The notes under the pieces: generated by a model
The model's database searches: none
Told to the model about the DNA's origin: nothing
Seen by the model: the letters and a program-made list of their open reading frames with translations, nothing else
Assembly: GCA_021775855.1 (NCBI GenBank)
Contig: JAJFGZ010000008.1
Coordinates: forward strand, 1 to 64,000
DNA from: Hyphomicrobiales bacterium
Lineage (GTDB): Bacteria > Pseudomonadota > Alphaproteobacteria > Rhizobiales > NORP267
Direction of reading: 5' to 3'
DNA: 64,000 bases
In this document: one piece after another, positions 1-9,051 of the stretch
Numbering within the stretch: the first letter of the stretch is position 1
How the letters are laid out: each line of letters begins with the position of its first letter
Made by a program: the position numbers and the translations under genes

Positions 1-183
1 TGCGCCGATGCAATTATCGCAGCACTGGACGGTGTCGGGACCCGCGCGACGCTGGAGCCGGAAGAATGGCCGCCTGGGCGTCAGAGACAAACCCTAAAAT
101 CACTCCTAATACCGTTGCTGACCGATTCTTTGACACCTAAAGATCCCAGAAACGCTGAAACTCACGACGGAGTACTCCAATGA
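1..183 (+). CDS. 3' end of an unidentified gene (partial)
   Basis: The first reading frame is open from the window edge to a TGA at 181-183, about 60 codons. The stop overlaps the ATG of the next gene (180-182) in an ATGA arrangement typical of translationally coupled genes, which is the main reason to think the frame is real. The tail carries no domain I can name (it begins ADAIIAALDGVGTRATLEPE), and its last part looks low in coding character. It could also be chance openness in a GC-rich sequence. Confidence 0.3.
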   Translation, partial: CADAIIAALDGVGTRATLEPEEWPPGRQRQTLKSLLIPLLTDSLTPKDPRNAETHDGVLQ

Positions 184-1001
184 CAAATCCTGATTTGAAT
201 ATTGACGACCCTCTTGACGATTTCACGCGGCGAGAAATTACATTAAACGACGTCACAAAGGTTGTTCACACAACCGGTTCGGGCCCGGCGGTAATCGTCA
301 TGACTGAAATGCCGGGCATCATTCCACATGTTGCACGGTTCAGCCGGTGGGTACGCGACGCCGGCTTCACCGTCTACATGCCTTCACTCTTTGGCAGGGA
401 CGGAGCGGCGGTCACTGGCGAAGAAGGTGCCGAGATTTTTCAACGGGCCTGCGTCAGTTCCGAATTCCGTGCTTTCGCCGGGAACGGCTCGAGCCCGGTT
501 ACGCTGTGGTTGCGGGCATTGGCAAAACTTGCCCACGAAGAGTGTGATGGACCGGGTGTCGGCGCCATCGGCATGTGCTTCACGGGTAATTTCGCGCTCT
601 CGATGATGCTTGAACCATCGATGCTAGCGCCTGTCTTATCTCAGCCTAGCCTTCCGCTGGATGATCCCGGCGGGCTGGAAAATACCCCAAAAGAACTCGT
701 TGCGATCCGGCAACGTCTCGAAAAAGACGACCTCACCGTGCTTGCCTATCGCTTTGAAGGGGACAATTTCTGTATGGCGCAGCGATTTCAGGCCTACACG
801 GAAGCGCTTGGAGAGCGCTTCATTGGGAACGTCTTGCCTGACAGCACGGCCAACACGGAGGATCTCCCGCCGTTCACCAGTCAGTTTGTCACGGCACCGC
901 ATAGCGTGGTCACGACGCATCTCATTGACGAAATTGGTCAGCCAACGATTGCTGCGCGCGATGACATCTTGGCTTTCTTCAAATCCAGGCTCGTCCCGTA
1001 A
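180..1001 (+). CDS. Dienelactone hydrolase family protein
   Basis: A 273-residue cytoplasmic alpha/beta hydrolase of the dienelactone hydrolase family. The nucleophile elbow is GMCFTG with Cys133, as in carboxymethylenebutenolidase where a Cys-His-Asp triad opens the lactone ring. The N-terminal strand carries VIVMTEMPG with the conserved Glu43, YRFEGDNF probably supplies the acid, and APHSVVTTHL supplies the histidine. A ribosome-binding site (CGGAG) lies 7 bases before the ATG. Substrate is not known; family members act on chlorinated and plain dienelactones, but many act elsewhere, and no ring-cleavage gene adjoins it. The aromatic hydroxylase at 2827 is near but not in the same operon. 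Confidence 0.85.
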   Translation: MTNPDLNIDDPLDDFTRREITLNDVTKVVHTTGSGPAVIVMTEMPGIIPHVARFSRWVRDAGFTVYMPSLFGRDGAAVTGEEGAEIFQRACVSSEFRAFAGNGSSPVTLWLRALAKLAHEECDGPGVGAIGMCFTGNFALSMMLEPSMLAPVLSQPSLPLDDPGGLENTPKELVAIRQRLEKDDLTVLAYRFEGDNFCMAQRFQAYTEALGERFIGNVLPDSTANTEDLPPFTSQFVTAPHSVVTTHLIDEIGQPTIAARDDILAFFKSRLVP

Positions 1002-1075
1002 GCAGAAATTGCCCGTAAACCAAACATAAAGCGCCCCGTGCCAATATTTACCCGAATGTGAATTCGAGGAAAATT

Positions 1076-2299
1076 ATGCAAACGTTTTTGCGTGACGGGT
1101 CATGGCTGACGGTCGAAAGGATGCGGGTCTATTGTATCCTGCTCGCGATCATGCCGGCATTCGCACTGTTGGCCTGGATATTTCTCTCGTCCGGCGGGCT
1201 GGACCCCTATGGCCGTCCGATCGGGACGGATTTTTCCAACGTGTATGCCGCCGGCCGCATGGTGCTCGATGGCAATGCCCCTGCTGTTTATGACCCCGCA
1301 ATCCATCATGCAGAACAGAAAGCCGTGTTCGCCAGCGAGGAAGTTCCTTTTTACGGCTGGCATTACCCGCCACCCTTTTTAGGCGTAGCCGCGCTGCTGG
1401 CAATGTTGCCGTATAGTGCCGCGCTTGCCGTGTGGATGGCGACCACCCTGCCGGCCTATCTGCTGTCCATCCGGGCGATCCTGCCGGGCAATGGCGTCCT
1501 GCTCGCAGCCATCGCGTTCCCGGCTGTATTCGTCAATCTGGGGCACGGACAGAATGGATTTCTTACCGCAGCCCTGCTTGGCGGCGGCCTGGCGCTGTTG
1601 AACCCGCGCCCGGTTCTAGCCGGTATTCTGTTTGGGGCGCTGGCCTACAAACCCCAGTTCGGAGTTTTCATTCCCTTGGTTCTGCTGGTCACTGGAAGGT
1701 GGGCCACCATCATCTCCGCGACCGCGACCGTTCTCGCAACATTTGGCGCAGCATGGCTTGGTTTTGGCACCGATATTTATACGGCATTTCTGGAGAGCAC
1801 AGAATTCACCCGCAAGATTGTTCTGGAAACCGGCAACACGGGCTGGGAAAAAATCCAGAGCCTGTTTTCCGCGATCCGCCACTGGGGCGGCAGCGTCGAA
1901 CTCAGCTACACCGCTCAGTTTGCCCTTGCGGTTTTGCTCGCAATCCTGCTGATCAGGTTGTGGCGGTCCAAAGCCGACTTCGCGCTTAAGGCCGCAGGCC
2001 TGGCGGTCGCCTCGCTGCTCGCAACGCCCTACGCAATGGATTACGACATGATGGCGCTGGCGCCCGCGATCGCATTCATGGTGGCCTATGGCCGCCGCAA
2101 CGGATTTATCGAATGGGAAAAGACCGGCCTTGCGCTTGTAGCGGTCTCACCACTGATCGCGCGCTCGGTGTCGCAATATACAACTGTACCGCTTGGGTTC
2201 ATCGCCATGGCAGGCCTGATGTTGCTGATCATCCGCCGGGCAAACCGCGACACCATTGATGTGCGTGAAAAATCACCAGCTCTAAGCGCGGCGGAATAA
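1076..2299 (+). CDS. Polytopic membrane protein, GT87 (DUF2029) type
   Basis: About 407 residues with nine or more hydrophobic segments and an acidic N-terminal periplasmic-type loop (GTDFSNVYAAG, then YGWHYPPPFLG) typical of the DUF2029/GT87 family. Characterised members are polyprenyl-phosphate-mannose-dependent mannosyltransferases of the inner membrane. The open frame begins at a GTG at 1058, but the ATG at 1076 is preferred because GAGGA sits 5 bases before it. No glycan cluster surrounds it, so the acceptor is unknown. Glycosyltransferase activity is inferred from family only. Confidence 0.7.
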   Translation: MQTFLRDGSWLTVERMRVYCILLAIMPAFALLAWIFLSSGGLDPYGRPIGTDFSNVYAAGRMVLDGNAPAVYDPAIHHAEQKAVFASEEVPFYGWHYPPPFLGVAALLAMLPYSAALAVWMATTLPAYLLSIRAILPGNGVLLAAIAFPAVFVNLGHGQNGFLTAALLGGGLALLNPRPVLAGILFGALAYKPQFGVFIPLVLLVTGRWATIISATATVLATFGAAWLGFGTDIYTAFLESTEFTRKIVLETGNTGWEKIQSLFSAIRHWGGSVELSYTAQFALAVLLAILLIRLWRSKADFALKAAGLAVASLLATPYAMDYDMMALAPAIAFMVAYGRRNGFIEWEKTGLALVAVSPLIARSVSQYTTVPLGFIAMAGLMLLIIRRANRDTIDVREKSPALSAAE

Positions 2300-2314
2300 C
2301 CAACGGCTAAATCT

Positions 2315-2605
2315 CTAGCTGCGCACCCAGAACCGGCAATACCCATTGGGGCTAATCTCCCCTTCGACGATACGGCATGTATTGCCATCAGCCAGAAACA
2401 GCTTGCAACCGGCACAATTCTTATCGCCATTGGGCGTATCCTGATATTGCGCAGCGCTCTGCGAGGTCTTGGCCTCGGCCCGGCGCACCTGCGCCAAAGT
2501 GCCGGCAATAATCCCGGTTCCTGCCAGGCTCAGAAACCGCCGCCTGGATACCTGTTCAGGGGCGACTGGACATTCGGACGTGGTGGAAACCTTTTTCAGC
2601 GTCAT
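2315..2605 (-). CDS. High-potential iron-sulfur protein (HiPIP)
   Basis: A 96-residue exported electron carrier. A twin-arginine signal (SRRRFLSLAG) leads to a short mature domain with four cysteines spaced C-x2-C-x9-C-x12-C (CAGCKLF, GNTC, NGYCRFW), the HiPIP pattern that binds one 4Fe-4S cluster. HiPIPs shuttle electrons in the periplasm, often from bc1 to oxidases or reaction centres. The frame is open further upstream to 2665, but the ATG at 2605 has AGGAG 6 bases before it and puts the Tat motif close to the N-terminus. It stands alone, convergent with the preceding membrane protein. Confidence 0.88.
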   Translation of the reverse strand: MTLKKVSTTSECPVAPEQVSRRRFLSLAGTGIIAGTLAQVRRAEAKTSQSAAQYQDTPNGDKNCAGCKLFLADGNTCRIVEGEISPNGYCRFWVRS

Positions 2606-2826
2606 AACAAACTCCTGTATGTACCTGTCAGACCCATCTATATGGAATTGAACTCGAAGCGTCATTTCACGATCTGGCGATCAGGAGGTGATCGGCAAAT
2701 CCACGCCATCAATGGGAGAATCTCCCCGGAATCCCGTCACTTCAACTGCGCCCCCACAATTAGTGATTGAATCCGCGGCAAAAACCCTTGCAAAATAGGG
2801 CAATATTCCAAACATGCGGCTGCCAA

Positions 2827-4041
2827 ATGAGTGCAACACCCAATCGTGACGACCTGCCTTTTCTCATTTCCGGAGGTGGCATTGGTGGTTTCGCCGCCGC
2901 GCTGGCATTGGCCCGCAAGAACATCCGCTCGCACATATTTGAACAGTCGGACGATTTTCGCGAGGTTGGCGCAGGCATTCAACTCGGCCCCAACGTCTTT
3001 CGAATGTTCCACGCGCTCGGGATCACGGAACCCATCAACGAGGTCGCAGTGTTCCCCGATTGGATAGGGATGAACGATGCGCTGAGCGGAGAAACAATTA
3101 CCCGCTACCCTATAAACACCCCGGCATTCAGAGAAAAATTCGGATTTCCCTACGGCGTCATCTACCGACCGGATCTCCACAATGTTTTGATCGAGGCCTG
3201 CAAAGCCTCGCCATTCGTCGAGATGTCCCTCAATACCCAGGTGACCGGTTACGAAGATAGCGGGGACAAGGTCCGGATATCGACCGGGAATGGTGAAACA
3301 TTTGACGGTCGCGCGCTTGTAGGCGCTGACGGTCTATGGTCGCCAACTCGTGCCGGAATTGTCAACGATGGCGCGCCGCGCGTCTCCGGGCATATCGCCT
3401 ACCGGGCCGTATTGCCGACAAACGAGGTCCCCGACGCCAACCGCATCAACGAAGTTGTTCTGTGGGCAGGGCCGAGGACCCATCTTGTCCATTACCCACT
3501 CCACAAGGGGGAGATTTTCAACCTCGTCGCGGTGTTCCATTCCGAACGCTACGAGGAAGGCTGGGACGCCGTTGGCGCCACCGCGGAAATGGAAAAACAT
3601 TTCACGGGCCAGCATGAAAACGTCCAGAACATGCTGGAGAAAATCGAATCGTGGCGCATGTGGGTTCTGTGTGACCGCGAACCCGTCAAAAACTGGAGCC
3701 GGGGCAACGCAACGCTACTCGGTGACGCTGCCCATCCCATGCTGCAATACCTGGCCCAGGGCGCCTGCATGGCGATCGAGGACGGAGTCTGTCTGGCTGG
3801 CAAAGTAGCAGCGGGTGGCAACGATATCGCGCGCGCGTTCCTGAATTATCAGGCCGACCGCTACCTGCGAACTGCCCGGGTCCAGCTAACCGCGCGCCTC
3901 TACGGTGATATTTATCACGCCGCCGGGCCAACCGCCGAGTTACGCCATATGATGCTGTCCGGGCGCAGTCCCGAACAAAGTTATGAAGGCGTCAACTGGC
4001 TCTATAATGGCGTCGACGAAAGCGGTATCCAGCAACTCTAA
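2827..4041 (+). CDS. FAD-dependent aromatic hydroxylase (3-hydroxybenzoate 6-hydroxylase-like)
   Basis: A 404-residue class A flavoprotein monooxygenase. It has the N-terminal FAD motif GGGIGGFAAALALA, the DG motif ALVGADGLWSPTR and the GD motif LLGDAAHPMLQYLAQGA. These enzymes use NAD(P)H and O2 to hydroxylate an aromatic ring. The C-terminal stretch YLRTARVQLTARLYGDIYHA resembles 3-hydroxybenzoate 6-hydroxylases (gentisate-forming), so that activity is the best guess; salicylate hydroxylase is the alternative. An in-frame TTG at 2767 would add 20 residues, but the ATG at 2827 places the FAD motif at the usual distance. No gentisate dioxygenase gene lies nearby. Confidence 0.75.
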   Translation: MSATPNRDDLPFLISGGGIGGFAAALALARKNIRSHIFEQSDDFREVGAGIQLGPNVFRMFHALGITEPINEVAVFPDWIGMNDALSGETITRYPINTPAFREKFGFPYGVIYRPDLHNVLIEACKASPFVEMSLNTQVTGYEDSGDKVRISTGNGETFDGRALVGADGLWSPTRAGIVNDGAPRVSGHIAYRAVLPTNEVPDANRINEVVLWAGPRTHLVHYPLHKGEIFNLVAVFHSERYEEGWDAVGATAEMEKHFTGQHENVQNMLEKIESWRMWVLCDREPVKNWSRGNATLLGDAAHPMLQYLAQGACMAIEDGVCLAGKVAAGGNDIARAFLNYQADRYLRTARVQLTARLYGDIYHAAGPTAELRHMMLSGRSPEQSYEGVNWLYNGVDESGIQQL

Positions 4042-4198
4042 AACCTGATTACCGGTCTGGAATTTTCAGTCCGCGCCTCAATTTCGTCAAGAAATGGCAC
4101 CGGCATTTCCCTAATCACGGCCCACCTGTGCCGCAATGAGCGTTTCTTTATGTATGGCAGCGAACGACGCCTTCAGCCAGACGGATTGAGAAAACGCC

Positions 4199-6592
4199 AT
4201 GCCGGAATTACCTCCGTACCAGTTTGAAAATCAGGCGTTCCAGACTCAATCCCGTCACCGCACTGCCACAAAAGCAGCTCACCCCCGGCTCCAGATCAAT
4301 GTCTGGCTTGGCCACATCCTCCTCCTGATCGCAATCTTGCTAACCGGCCTCTCGCCGGTACAGGCAGCTTCGGCGGGCGAAGGACCAAGCGGGCCAGCTC
4401 AATTTGTGCGCTATGTCCAGCCATCCGACATGACCAGCGGTGCGCTTTTGTTACAGGCGCAGGAAGAAGGCCGGTTTGTGGAAGCCCCGATGCTCGCCAC
4501 CGATGTCGATATTACCGTCACCGGGCCCATCATCCGATCCACGGTTACCCAGCGTTTTGAAAACCCGGCCGATGGCTGGGTCGAAGGCGTCTACGTATTT
4601 CCCCTCCCCGACGGTGCAGCCGTCGATACGCTCCGCATCCGCATCGGTGACCGGATTATCGAAGGGCAGATCAAGGAGCGCGAGGAAGCCCGGCAAATGT
4701 ACGAGGAAGCCAAGGAAGAAGGACGCAAGGCAAGCCTGGTCGAGCAGGAACGCCCCAACATGTTCACGAACTCGGTAGCCAATATTGGCCCCGGCGAAAC
4801 CGTCATTGTCCAGATCGAGTATCAGGAGACGGTGCAGCAATCGAACGGGATCTTTTCGCTCCGCTTTCCCATGGTCGTTGCCCCGCGATTTAACCCCTCC
4901 GCCAACGTCCACACGGTTGAATTCGACAACGGCTCCGGTTGGGGCCAGGTCAACGACCCGGTCCCGGACCGCGACCGGATTTCCCCGCCCGTCCTGAACC
5001 CGGACCTTGGCAGCATCAACCCGGTGACAATGACCGTGACGCTCGAACCCGGCTTTGATCTGGGCAAAGTGGAGAGCGCTTATCATGAAATTGTGTTGCG
5101 CCGCACTGACGATGAAACCGCTATCCTGACCTTCAAGGAGGGAGAAATTCCAGCCGACCGTGATTTCGAACTGACCTGGGCGGCCAAAGACGGAAACGCA
5201 CCAACAGCAGCTCTGTTCCGCGAAAGTATCGACGGCGATGAGTACGCGCTGTTGTTCCTGACGCCCCCGATCACCGCCCCCGACACCGACCGTCAGCCGC
5301 TGCCTCGTGAGGTCATCCTGATCATCGACAATTCCGGTTCCATGGGCGGTCCGTCGATTGTCCAGGCTCGTGAAAGCCTGTTGTACGCCCTGTCGCGCCT
5401 GCAATCCAACGACCGCTTCAACGTGATCCGCTTCGACAACAGCATGGAAATGGTATTCCCCAGCCCGGTTCTAGCGACCGAGCGCAACGTCGCGTTCGCA
5501 AGCGGCTTCGTCTCCCAACTCGAAGCCGATGGTGGCACTGTCATGCTGCCAGCCCTCAAAGCGGCGCTCGTCGATCTCGACAGCGGCAACGAGGAAGTCT
5601 TGCGTCAGGTGATCTTCTTGACCGACGGGGCGATTGGCAACGAAGACCAGATGTTTCAGGAAATTGCCCGCAACCGGGGCCGCTCCAGGATATTCACGGT
5701 CGGGATCGGGTCAGCCCCGAATTCCTTCTTCATGACCCGCGCCGCAGAAATTGGCAGGGGCACATTTACCCATATCGGCGACGTGAACCAGGTCCGCGAA
5801 CGCATGACCGAATTGTTTGCAAAACTGGAAAACCCGGTCCTGACTGATCTGGAAATCGCCTGGTCGGGCGGCGACATGCGCGATATATCACCCTCCCCGT
5901 TGCCCGATCTCTATCGCGGCGAACCCATCGTTCTGACCGCCCGCGCCGGCGCCCTGCCAGACAGCATGCGCATTGCCGGAAAACTTGACGGCGAAGACTG
6001 GAGCGCAATCATCAAGTTCGACAATGCCCGCGAAGGCAGTGGCCTTGGCAAGCTATGGGCGCGGCGACGGATCGCTTCGCTCGAGAGTGACCGCAATCGC
6101 GGCAACGGCTCCGAGACAATCGATAAAACTATCACCGAGATTGCCCTCGAACATCATATTGTCTCCAGATTGACCAGCCTTGTTGCGATCGATGTCACGC
6201 CATCCCGACCGGGTGACGAGACTGTGGAACGCCGTGATATCCCGCTGAACCTTCCGTCTGGATGGGATTTCGACAAAGTCTTTGGCGAGCAGGACAACCA
6301 GCCCCGCATGCGCCGGGCAAACGCTCTGTCACCAACTTCCCCGGCACCAGCGGCGGATCAGATGGCCTTTCTGTCAAGCGCCGTGGCATCTTCCGAAACC
6401 CGCGAAGAAAGCGAAGCGCGGATAACGACCCGCGGCTTGATCCTGCCGCCAACAGCGACCCTGTCGGAGCGTCAAATATTGATCGGCATCCTGCTGTTGT
6501 TGTTCGCTTTCACCTGCCTGGTGATGCGAGCCATGTGGTCGCGCGCCTTCCGCAGCTATTCGCTGCCGCGCCGCGATAACAGGGTCAGGTAG
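4199..6592 (+). CDS. Marine proteobacterial sortase target protein (VIT and vWA domains)
   Basis: A 797-residue envelope protein. A long N-terminal leader ends in a hydrophobic segment (about residues 36-55) that probably acts as signal peptide. A VIT (inter-alpha-trypsin inhibitor) domain spans roughly 95-215, with GWVEGVYVFPLPDGAAVD. A vWA domain follows at about 370-545, with the MIDAS start DNSGS at Asp377 and FLTDGAIGNE. The C-terminus is a sorting signal: LPPTAT at 749-754, a hydrophobic helix, then a basic tail. The next gene is the sortase, 1 base downstream, so this is its dedicated substrate. Cleavage would be expected within the LPPTA motif. What it binds is unknown. Confidence 0.92.
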   Translation: MPELPPYQFENQAFQTQSRHRTATKAAHPRLQINVWLGHILLLIAILLTGLSPVQAASAGEGPSGPAQFVRYVQPSDMTSGALLLQAQEEGRFVEAPMLATDVDITVTGPIIRSTVTQRFENPADGWVEGVYVFPLPDGAAVDTLRIRIGDRIIEGQIKEREEARQMYEEAKEEGRKASLVEQERPNMFTNSVANIGPGETVIVQIEYQETVQQSNGIFSLRFPMVVAPRFNPSANVHTVEFDNGSGWGQVNDPVPDRDRISPPVLNPDLGSINPVTMTVTLEPGFDLGKVESAYHEIVLRRTDDETAILTFKEGEIPADRDFELTWAAKDGNAPTAALFRESIDGDEYALLFLTPPITAPDTDRQPLPREVILIIDNSGSMGGPSIVQARESLLYALSRLQSNDRFNVIRFDNSMEMVFPSPVLATERNVAFASGFVSQLEADGGTVMLPALKAALVDLDSGNEEVLRQVIFLTDGAIGNEDQMFQEIARNRGRSRIFTVGIGSAPNSFFMTRAAEIGRGTFTHIGDVNQVRERMTELFAKLENPVLTDLEIAWSGGDMRDISPSPLPDLYRGEPIVLTARAGALPDSMRIAGKLDGEDWSAIIKFDNAREGSGLGKLWARRRIASLESDRNRGNGSETIDKTITEIALEHHIVSRLTSLVAIDVTPSRPGDETVERRDIPLNLPSGWDFDKVFGEQDNQPRMRRANALSPTSPAPAADQMAFLSSAVASSETREESEARITTRGLILPPTATLSERQILIGILLLLFAFTCLVMRAMWSRAFRSYSLPRRDNRVR

Positions 6593-6593
6593 T

Positions 6594-7268
6594 TTGCAGC
6601 ACGCGTCCAGGAAGTCCAAAACCACGCCCGGCGTTGCCGCGAAGATGAGAAATCTTGCCCGGCGCGTTTCGAGATTAAGCGGGTGGGACTGGATTATCGG
6701 CGGGATTGTCGCAATTTCTCTCGTACTTGCTTTTGTCCAACTCGGCCAAGGCCTGTACACGAAGACAAAAGCCGTCATCGCGCAATCGCTGCTCAATCAG
6801 GCCTGGGCCGAAACTCTGGAGACCAGCACCGCAACCCGCCCGTGGCCATGGCTGGACACATGGCCCGTCGCCCGCATCGAGGTTCCGCGCTTGGGGAGTT
6901 CAACAATCGCCCTTGCCGGCGCCAGTGGACAAGCGCTTGCATTCGCCCCTGCCCATCTCAGACAAAGTGCAATGCCGGGGGACCGCGGGACCAGCGTGTT
7001 TGCAGCCCATCGCGACACAATTTTTACATTTATGGCGGACCTGGAAAAAGGCGACAAGGTCAACGTTGTCACAGCGTCGGGGGATCAATTCACGTACGAA
7101 ATTAGAGGGTTCCGCGTAGCCCCCTGGAACGCCTCAGGCATCGACGCGGATTCAATGGACTACCAACTGGCGCTAGTGACCTGCTGGCCACTCGACGCCA
7201 CAACGCCCGGTCCATTGCGCTATATCGCGGAAGCAACGATGGTCCCTTCAGCCACTCTGGAGGACTGA
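6594..7268 (+). CDS. Class GN sortase
   Basis: About 224 residues with one N-terminal transmembrane segment (WDWIIGGIVAISLVLAFVQL) and a sortase domain. Catalytic residues are visible: His in FAAHRDTIF, Cys in LALVTCWPLD and Arg in PGPLRYIAEA. These marine proteobacterial sortases occur as pairs with a single VIT/vWA substrate, exactly as here. The TTG start at 6594 lies 1 base after the upstream stop and would be translationally coupled; an ATG at 6645 is an alternative that would still keep the membrane anchor. The gene converges on, and overlaps by 21 bases, the PH-domain gene on the other strand. Confidence 0.93.
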   Translation: MQHASRKSKTTPGVAAKMRNLARRVSRLSGWDWIIGGIVAISLVLAFVQLGQGLYTKTKAVIAQSLLNQAWAETLETSTATRPWPWLDTWPVARIEVPRLGSSTIALAGASGQALAFAPAHLRQSAMPGDRGTSVFAAHRDTIFTFMADLEKGDKVNVVTASGDQFTYEIRGFRVAPWNASGIDADSMDYQLALVTCWPLDATTPGPLRYIAEATMVPSATLED

Positions 7269-7616
7269 CCCCGGTAGGCTTTGCCGGATTTCTTCCGCGA
7301 TCGTCTCCGGGTTGGCCAGGTCGGAAACGCTGACGCGCTGACCGTTCTTCAACAGCAATTGGACACTCCCGACACCGAGCCAATTGCCGATAATTCCGCT
7401 GGTGGAATCGACTACGACAATTTCTCGTAAATCGATCTGACGACCGCTGGATCTCGGCCACCCCTTGACCAGCAATACGTGGCGTTTTGTCAGCGCCAAA
7501 CCGATCGAATAATATCGCAGGAACGCTTGGACAACGAGCAAGGGGGGCGCAACAATGATCACGATAACTACCAGCCGCCCGAGATCACCATCGCCCTGGC
7601 CGGACAACTTGAGCAA
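7248..7616 (-). CDS. bPH2 (DUF304-like) membrane-associated protein; 5' end uncertain
   Basis: The 122 residues from the TTG at 7616 contain one membrane segment (VVIVIIVAPPLLVVQAFL) and a bacterial PH domain with YYSIGLALTKRHVLLVKGW and a GSVQLLLKNG strand. The same frame stays open to 7772 and encodes, just upstream of the TTG, a second hydrophobic segment (HWSIFLPAGIVAALYAS) that paired-helix bPH2 proteins normally have. No ATG, GTG or TTG exists in that extension. So either an unusual codon starts the gene (an ATC at 7731-7733 follows GAGG by 8 bases), or the 5' end is damaged. Function of the family is unknown. Confidence 0.7.
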   Translation of the reverse strand: MLKLSGQGDGDLGRLVVIVIIVAPPLLVVQAFLRYYSIGLALTKRHVLLVKGWPRSSGRQIDLREIVVVDSTSGIIGNWLGVGSVQLLLKNGQRVSVSDLANPETIAEEIRQSLPGSVLQSG

Positions 7617-7772
7617 CCCCCAGGCACTGGCATAAAGCGCGGCGACAATCCCGGCCGGCAGGAAAATGCTCCAGTGGGCATGGGCTTCCGCTTTGGGAAC
7701 AACCCGTTCGTCGTTTATGTCGCTATTCGCGATTTGGATAACCTCACCGCATGTTGCTGACGATCGATAGAA

Positions 7773-8324
7773 TTATCCGCTACTTGTCACGGACCCGGTT
7801 TCAACCAACAACTTCAAACGCTCCAACCCGTTATCATACATATCGCCGATCCAGGTATCCATCATCAGACCCACATACCGTGCAATCGGATTGTAGCCGA
7901 CATCGGTCTGAAACCCCCAAACGACCCGCGTACGATTGTCTTCCGACAGGACACGAAAATCTGACGTTCCACCGCCTTCGCCGTCAAAATTGAGTGCTAT
8001 CTTGACGTATTCGTCCTGGCGGCTCTCAACAATTTCCTGAGAGCCTGACCCAACGTCGGAACCATCGCTATTCCAGGTACCCTTTGCACCGACGCCATCG
8101 TCGGGACCGCTATAGGTCAATTCCATATCGGGATCGAGCACGGCCCAAGGCGACCATTCCTGGAATTTCCGGAGGTTGCTTAAATATGGAAAAACATCGC
8201 TCGCCTCGCCCCGCATGGTGATCGATCGCTCGACCGTTATCTCTCTCGGCAGGAACAGCGAAATGACAGCCAGAATTGCAACAATCGTTACCAGGCCCAG
8301 TAGAATTCGTTTGAAAACTTTCAT
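7773..8324 (-). CDS. SRPBCC-fold (polyketide cyclase-like) membrane-anchored protein
   Basis: A 183-residue protein with one N-terminal transmembrane helix (ILLGLVTIVAILAVISLFL) followed by a START-like SRPBCC domain, with the conserved PREITVERSI start, VFPYLSNLRKFQEWSPW and a predicted C-terminal helix ending at GLERLKLLVE. This family binds hydrophobic ligands, but no ligand is known for the anchored bacterial members. The frame is open to 8405; the ATG at 8324 is chosen because it directly precedes the membrane helix and has AAGG upstream. Its stop codon adjoins the open region of the PH-domain gene, so the two may be cotranscribed. Confidence 0.8.
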   Translation of the reverse strand: MKVFKRILLGLVTIVAILAVISLFLPREITVERSITMRGEASDVFPYLSNLRKFQEWSPWAVLDPDMELTYSGPDDGVGAKGTWNSDGSDVGSGSQEIVESRQDEYVKIALNFDGEGGGTSDFRVLSEDNRTRVVWGFQTDVGYNPIARYVGLMMDTWIGDMYDNGLERLKLLVETGSVTSSG

Positions 8325-8378
8325 ATAGAGAAGCCTTTCAGCAAACAGATTCGCACGTCCAATCCGATTATACAGACT

Positions 8379-8411
8379 AAAAAGCCCAGGCGAAATGGTA
8401 TTCACCCGGGC
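8379..8411 (-). terminator. Rho-independent terminator of the cold-shock gene
   Basis: On the minus strand GCCCGGGTGAA pairs over 11 bp with TTCGCCTGGGC (two G-U pairs) around a 6-base loop, and is followed at once by TTTTT. It lies about 80 bases after the cold-shock stop codon and before the next minus-strand gene. Confidence 0.8.
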
Positions 8412-8490
8412 ACGATATAACCGCCGCTGGCTTTATTCCACCAACGTCCGGAATCCGATCAAAAAGGCCAGAAACCTAAAACTCAGAAAC

Positions 8491-8721
8491 CTAATCGGCC
8501 AATTGGATATTGACCGCTTTGGGGCCCTTTCCACGCTTGTCCGGCTCGGTTTCAAACGAAACCCGCATGCCTTCGTCAAGCATTGGTATGCCCGATTGTT
8601 CAATGGCGCTGACATGAACAAAGACGTCTTTGTCACCTTCATCAGGGGTGATAAAGCCAAAACCCTTGTTCATATTGAAAAACTTAACGGTACCGGCTAC
8701 GCGGTCCCCTTCGTCACTCAT
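8491..8721 (-). CDS. Cold-shock domain protein (CspA family)
   Basis: A 76-residue single cold-shock domain that binds single-stranded RNA/DNA and melts secondary structure. Both RNA-binding motifs are present: RNP1 as KGFGFITP and RNP2 as DVFVHVSA, preceded by GTVKFFNMN. The frame runs on to 8826, but the ATG at 8721 has GAGGAG 8 bases upstream and gives the normal family length. A 330-base gene-free region lies upstream and could hold a long leader, as cold-shock mRNAs often have. A strong terminator follows at 8379-8411, so it is monocistronic. Confidence 0.93.
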   Translation of the reverse strand: MSDEGDRVAGTVKFFNMNKGFGFITPDEGDKDVFVHVSAIEQSGIPMLDEGMRVSFETEPDKRGKGPKAVNIQLAD

Positions 8722-9051
8722 TTCCAGGTCTCCTCGCCCTAAAATAACACGAAGCAATTCAGGCGTATTACCGCTCCGCACAACCGAAACGGCCAATTCG
8801 CAAGTCAGACCGGATTTGGCTTTCACCAGACCCCCTAAAACTCACGATCATTCAAAGCCGATCGCCGAGACTTAGTTAAAACGCGCACGGTTCTGACGCA
8901 AGCTAAAACCGCTTTCTTCCCAAAATTGACTCATCGCCAGCTGCCGCGAATTGCAACTATCGGAGCTCCCAAAATCAGGGTATCGTGGCCAATTGGCACC
9001 CAATAACGGCACCAAGACCGTTTGCAATTGCCCTTTTGGAGGAGACAAGAA
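8722..9051. other. Gene-free region between divergent genes
   Basis: 330 bases between the minus-strand cold-shock gene and the plus-strand small membrane protein. It holds the ribosome-binding sites of both (GAGGAG for the first, GGAGGAG just before 9052) and presumably both promoters and the cold-shock leader. I see no tRNA, no convincing open frame and no clear consensus promoter. Confidence 0.5.

Noticed and set aside
4451-5404. Minus-strand open frame of about 317 codons
   Set aside because: It lies entirely within the VIT/vWA gene in the opposite direction and has no domain or start signal.
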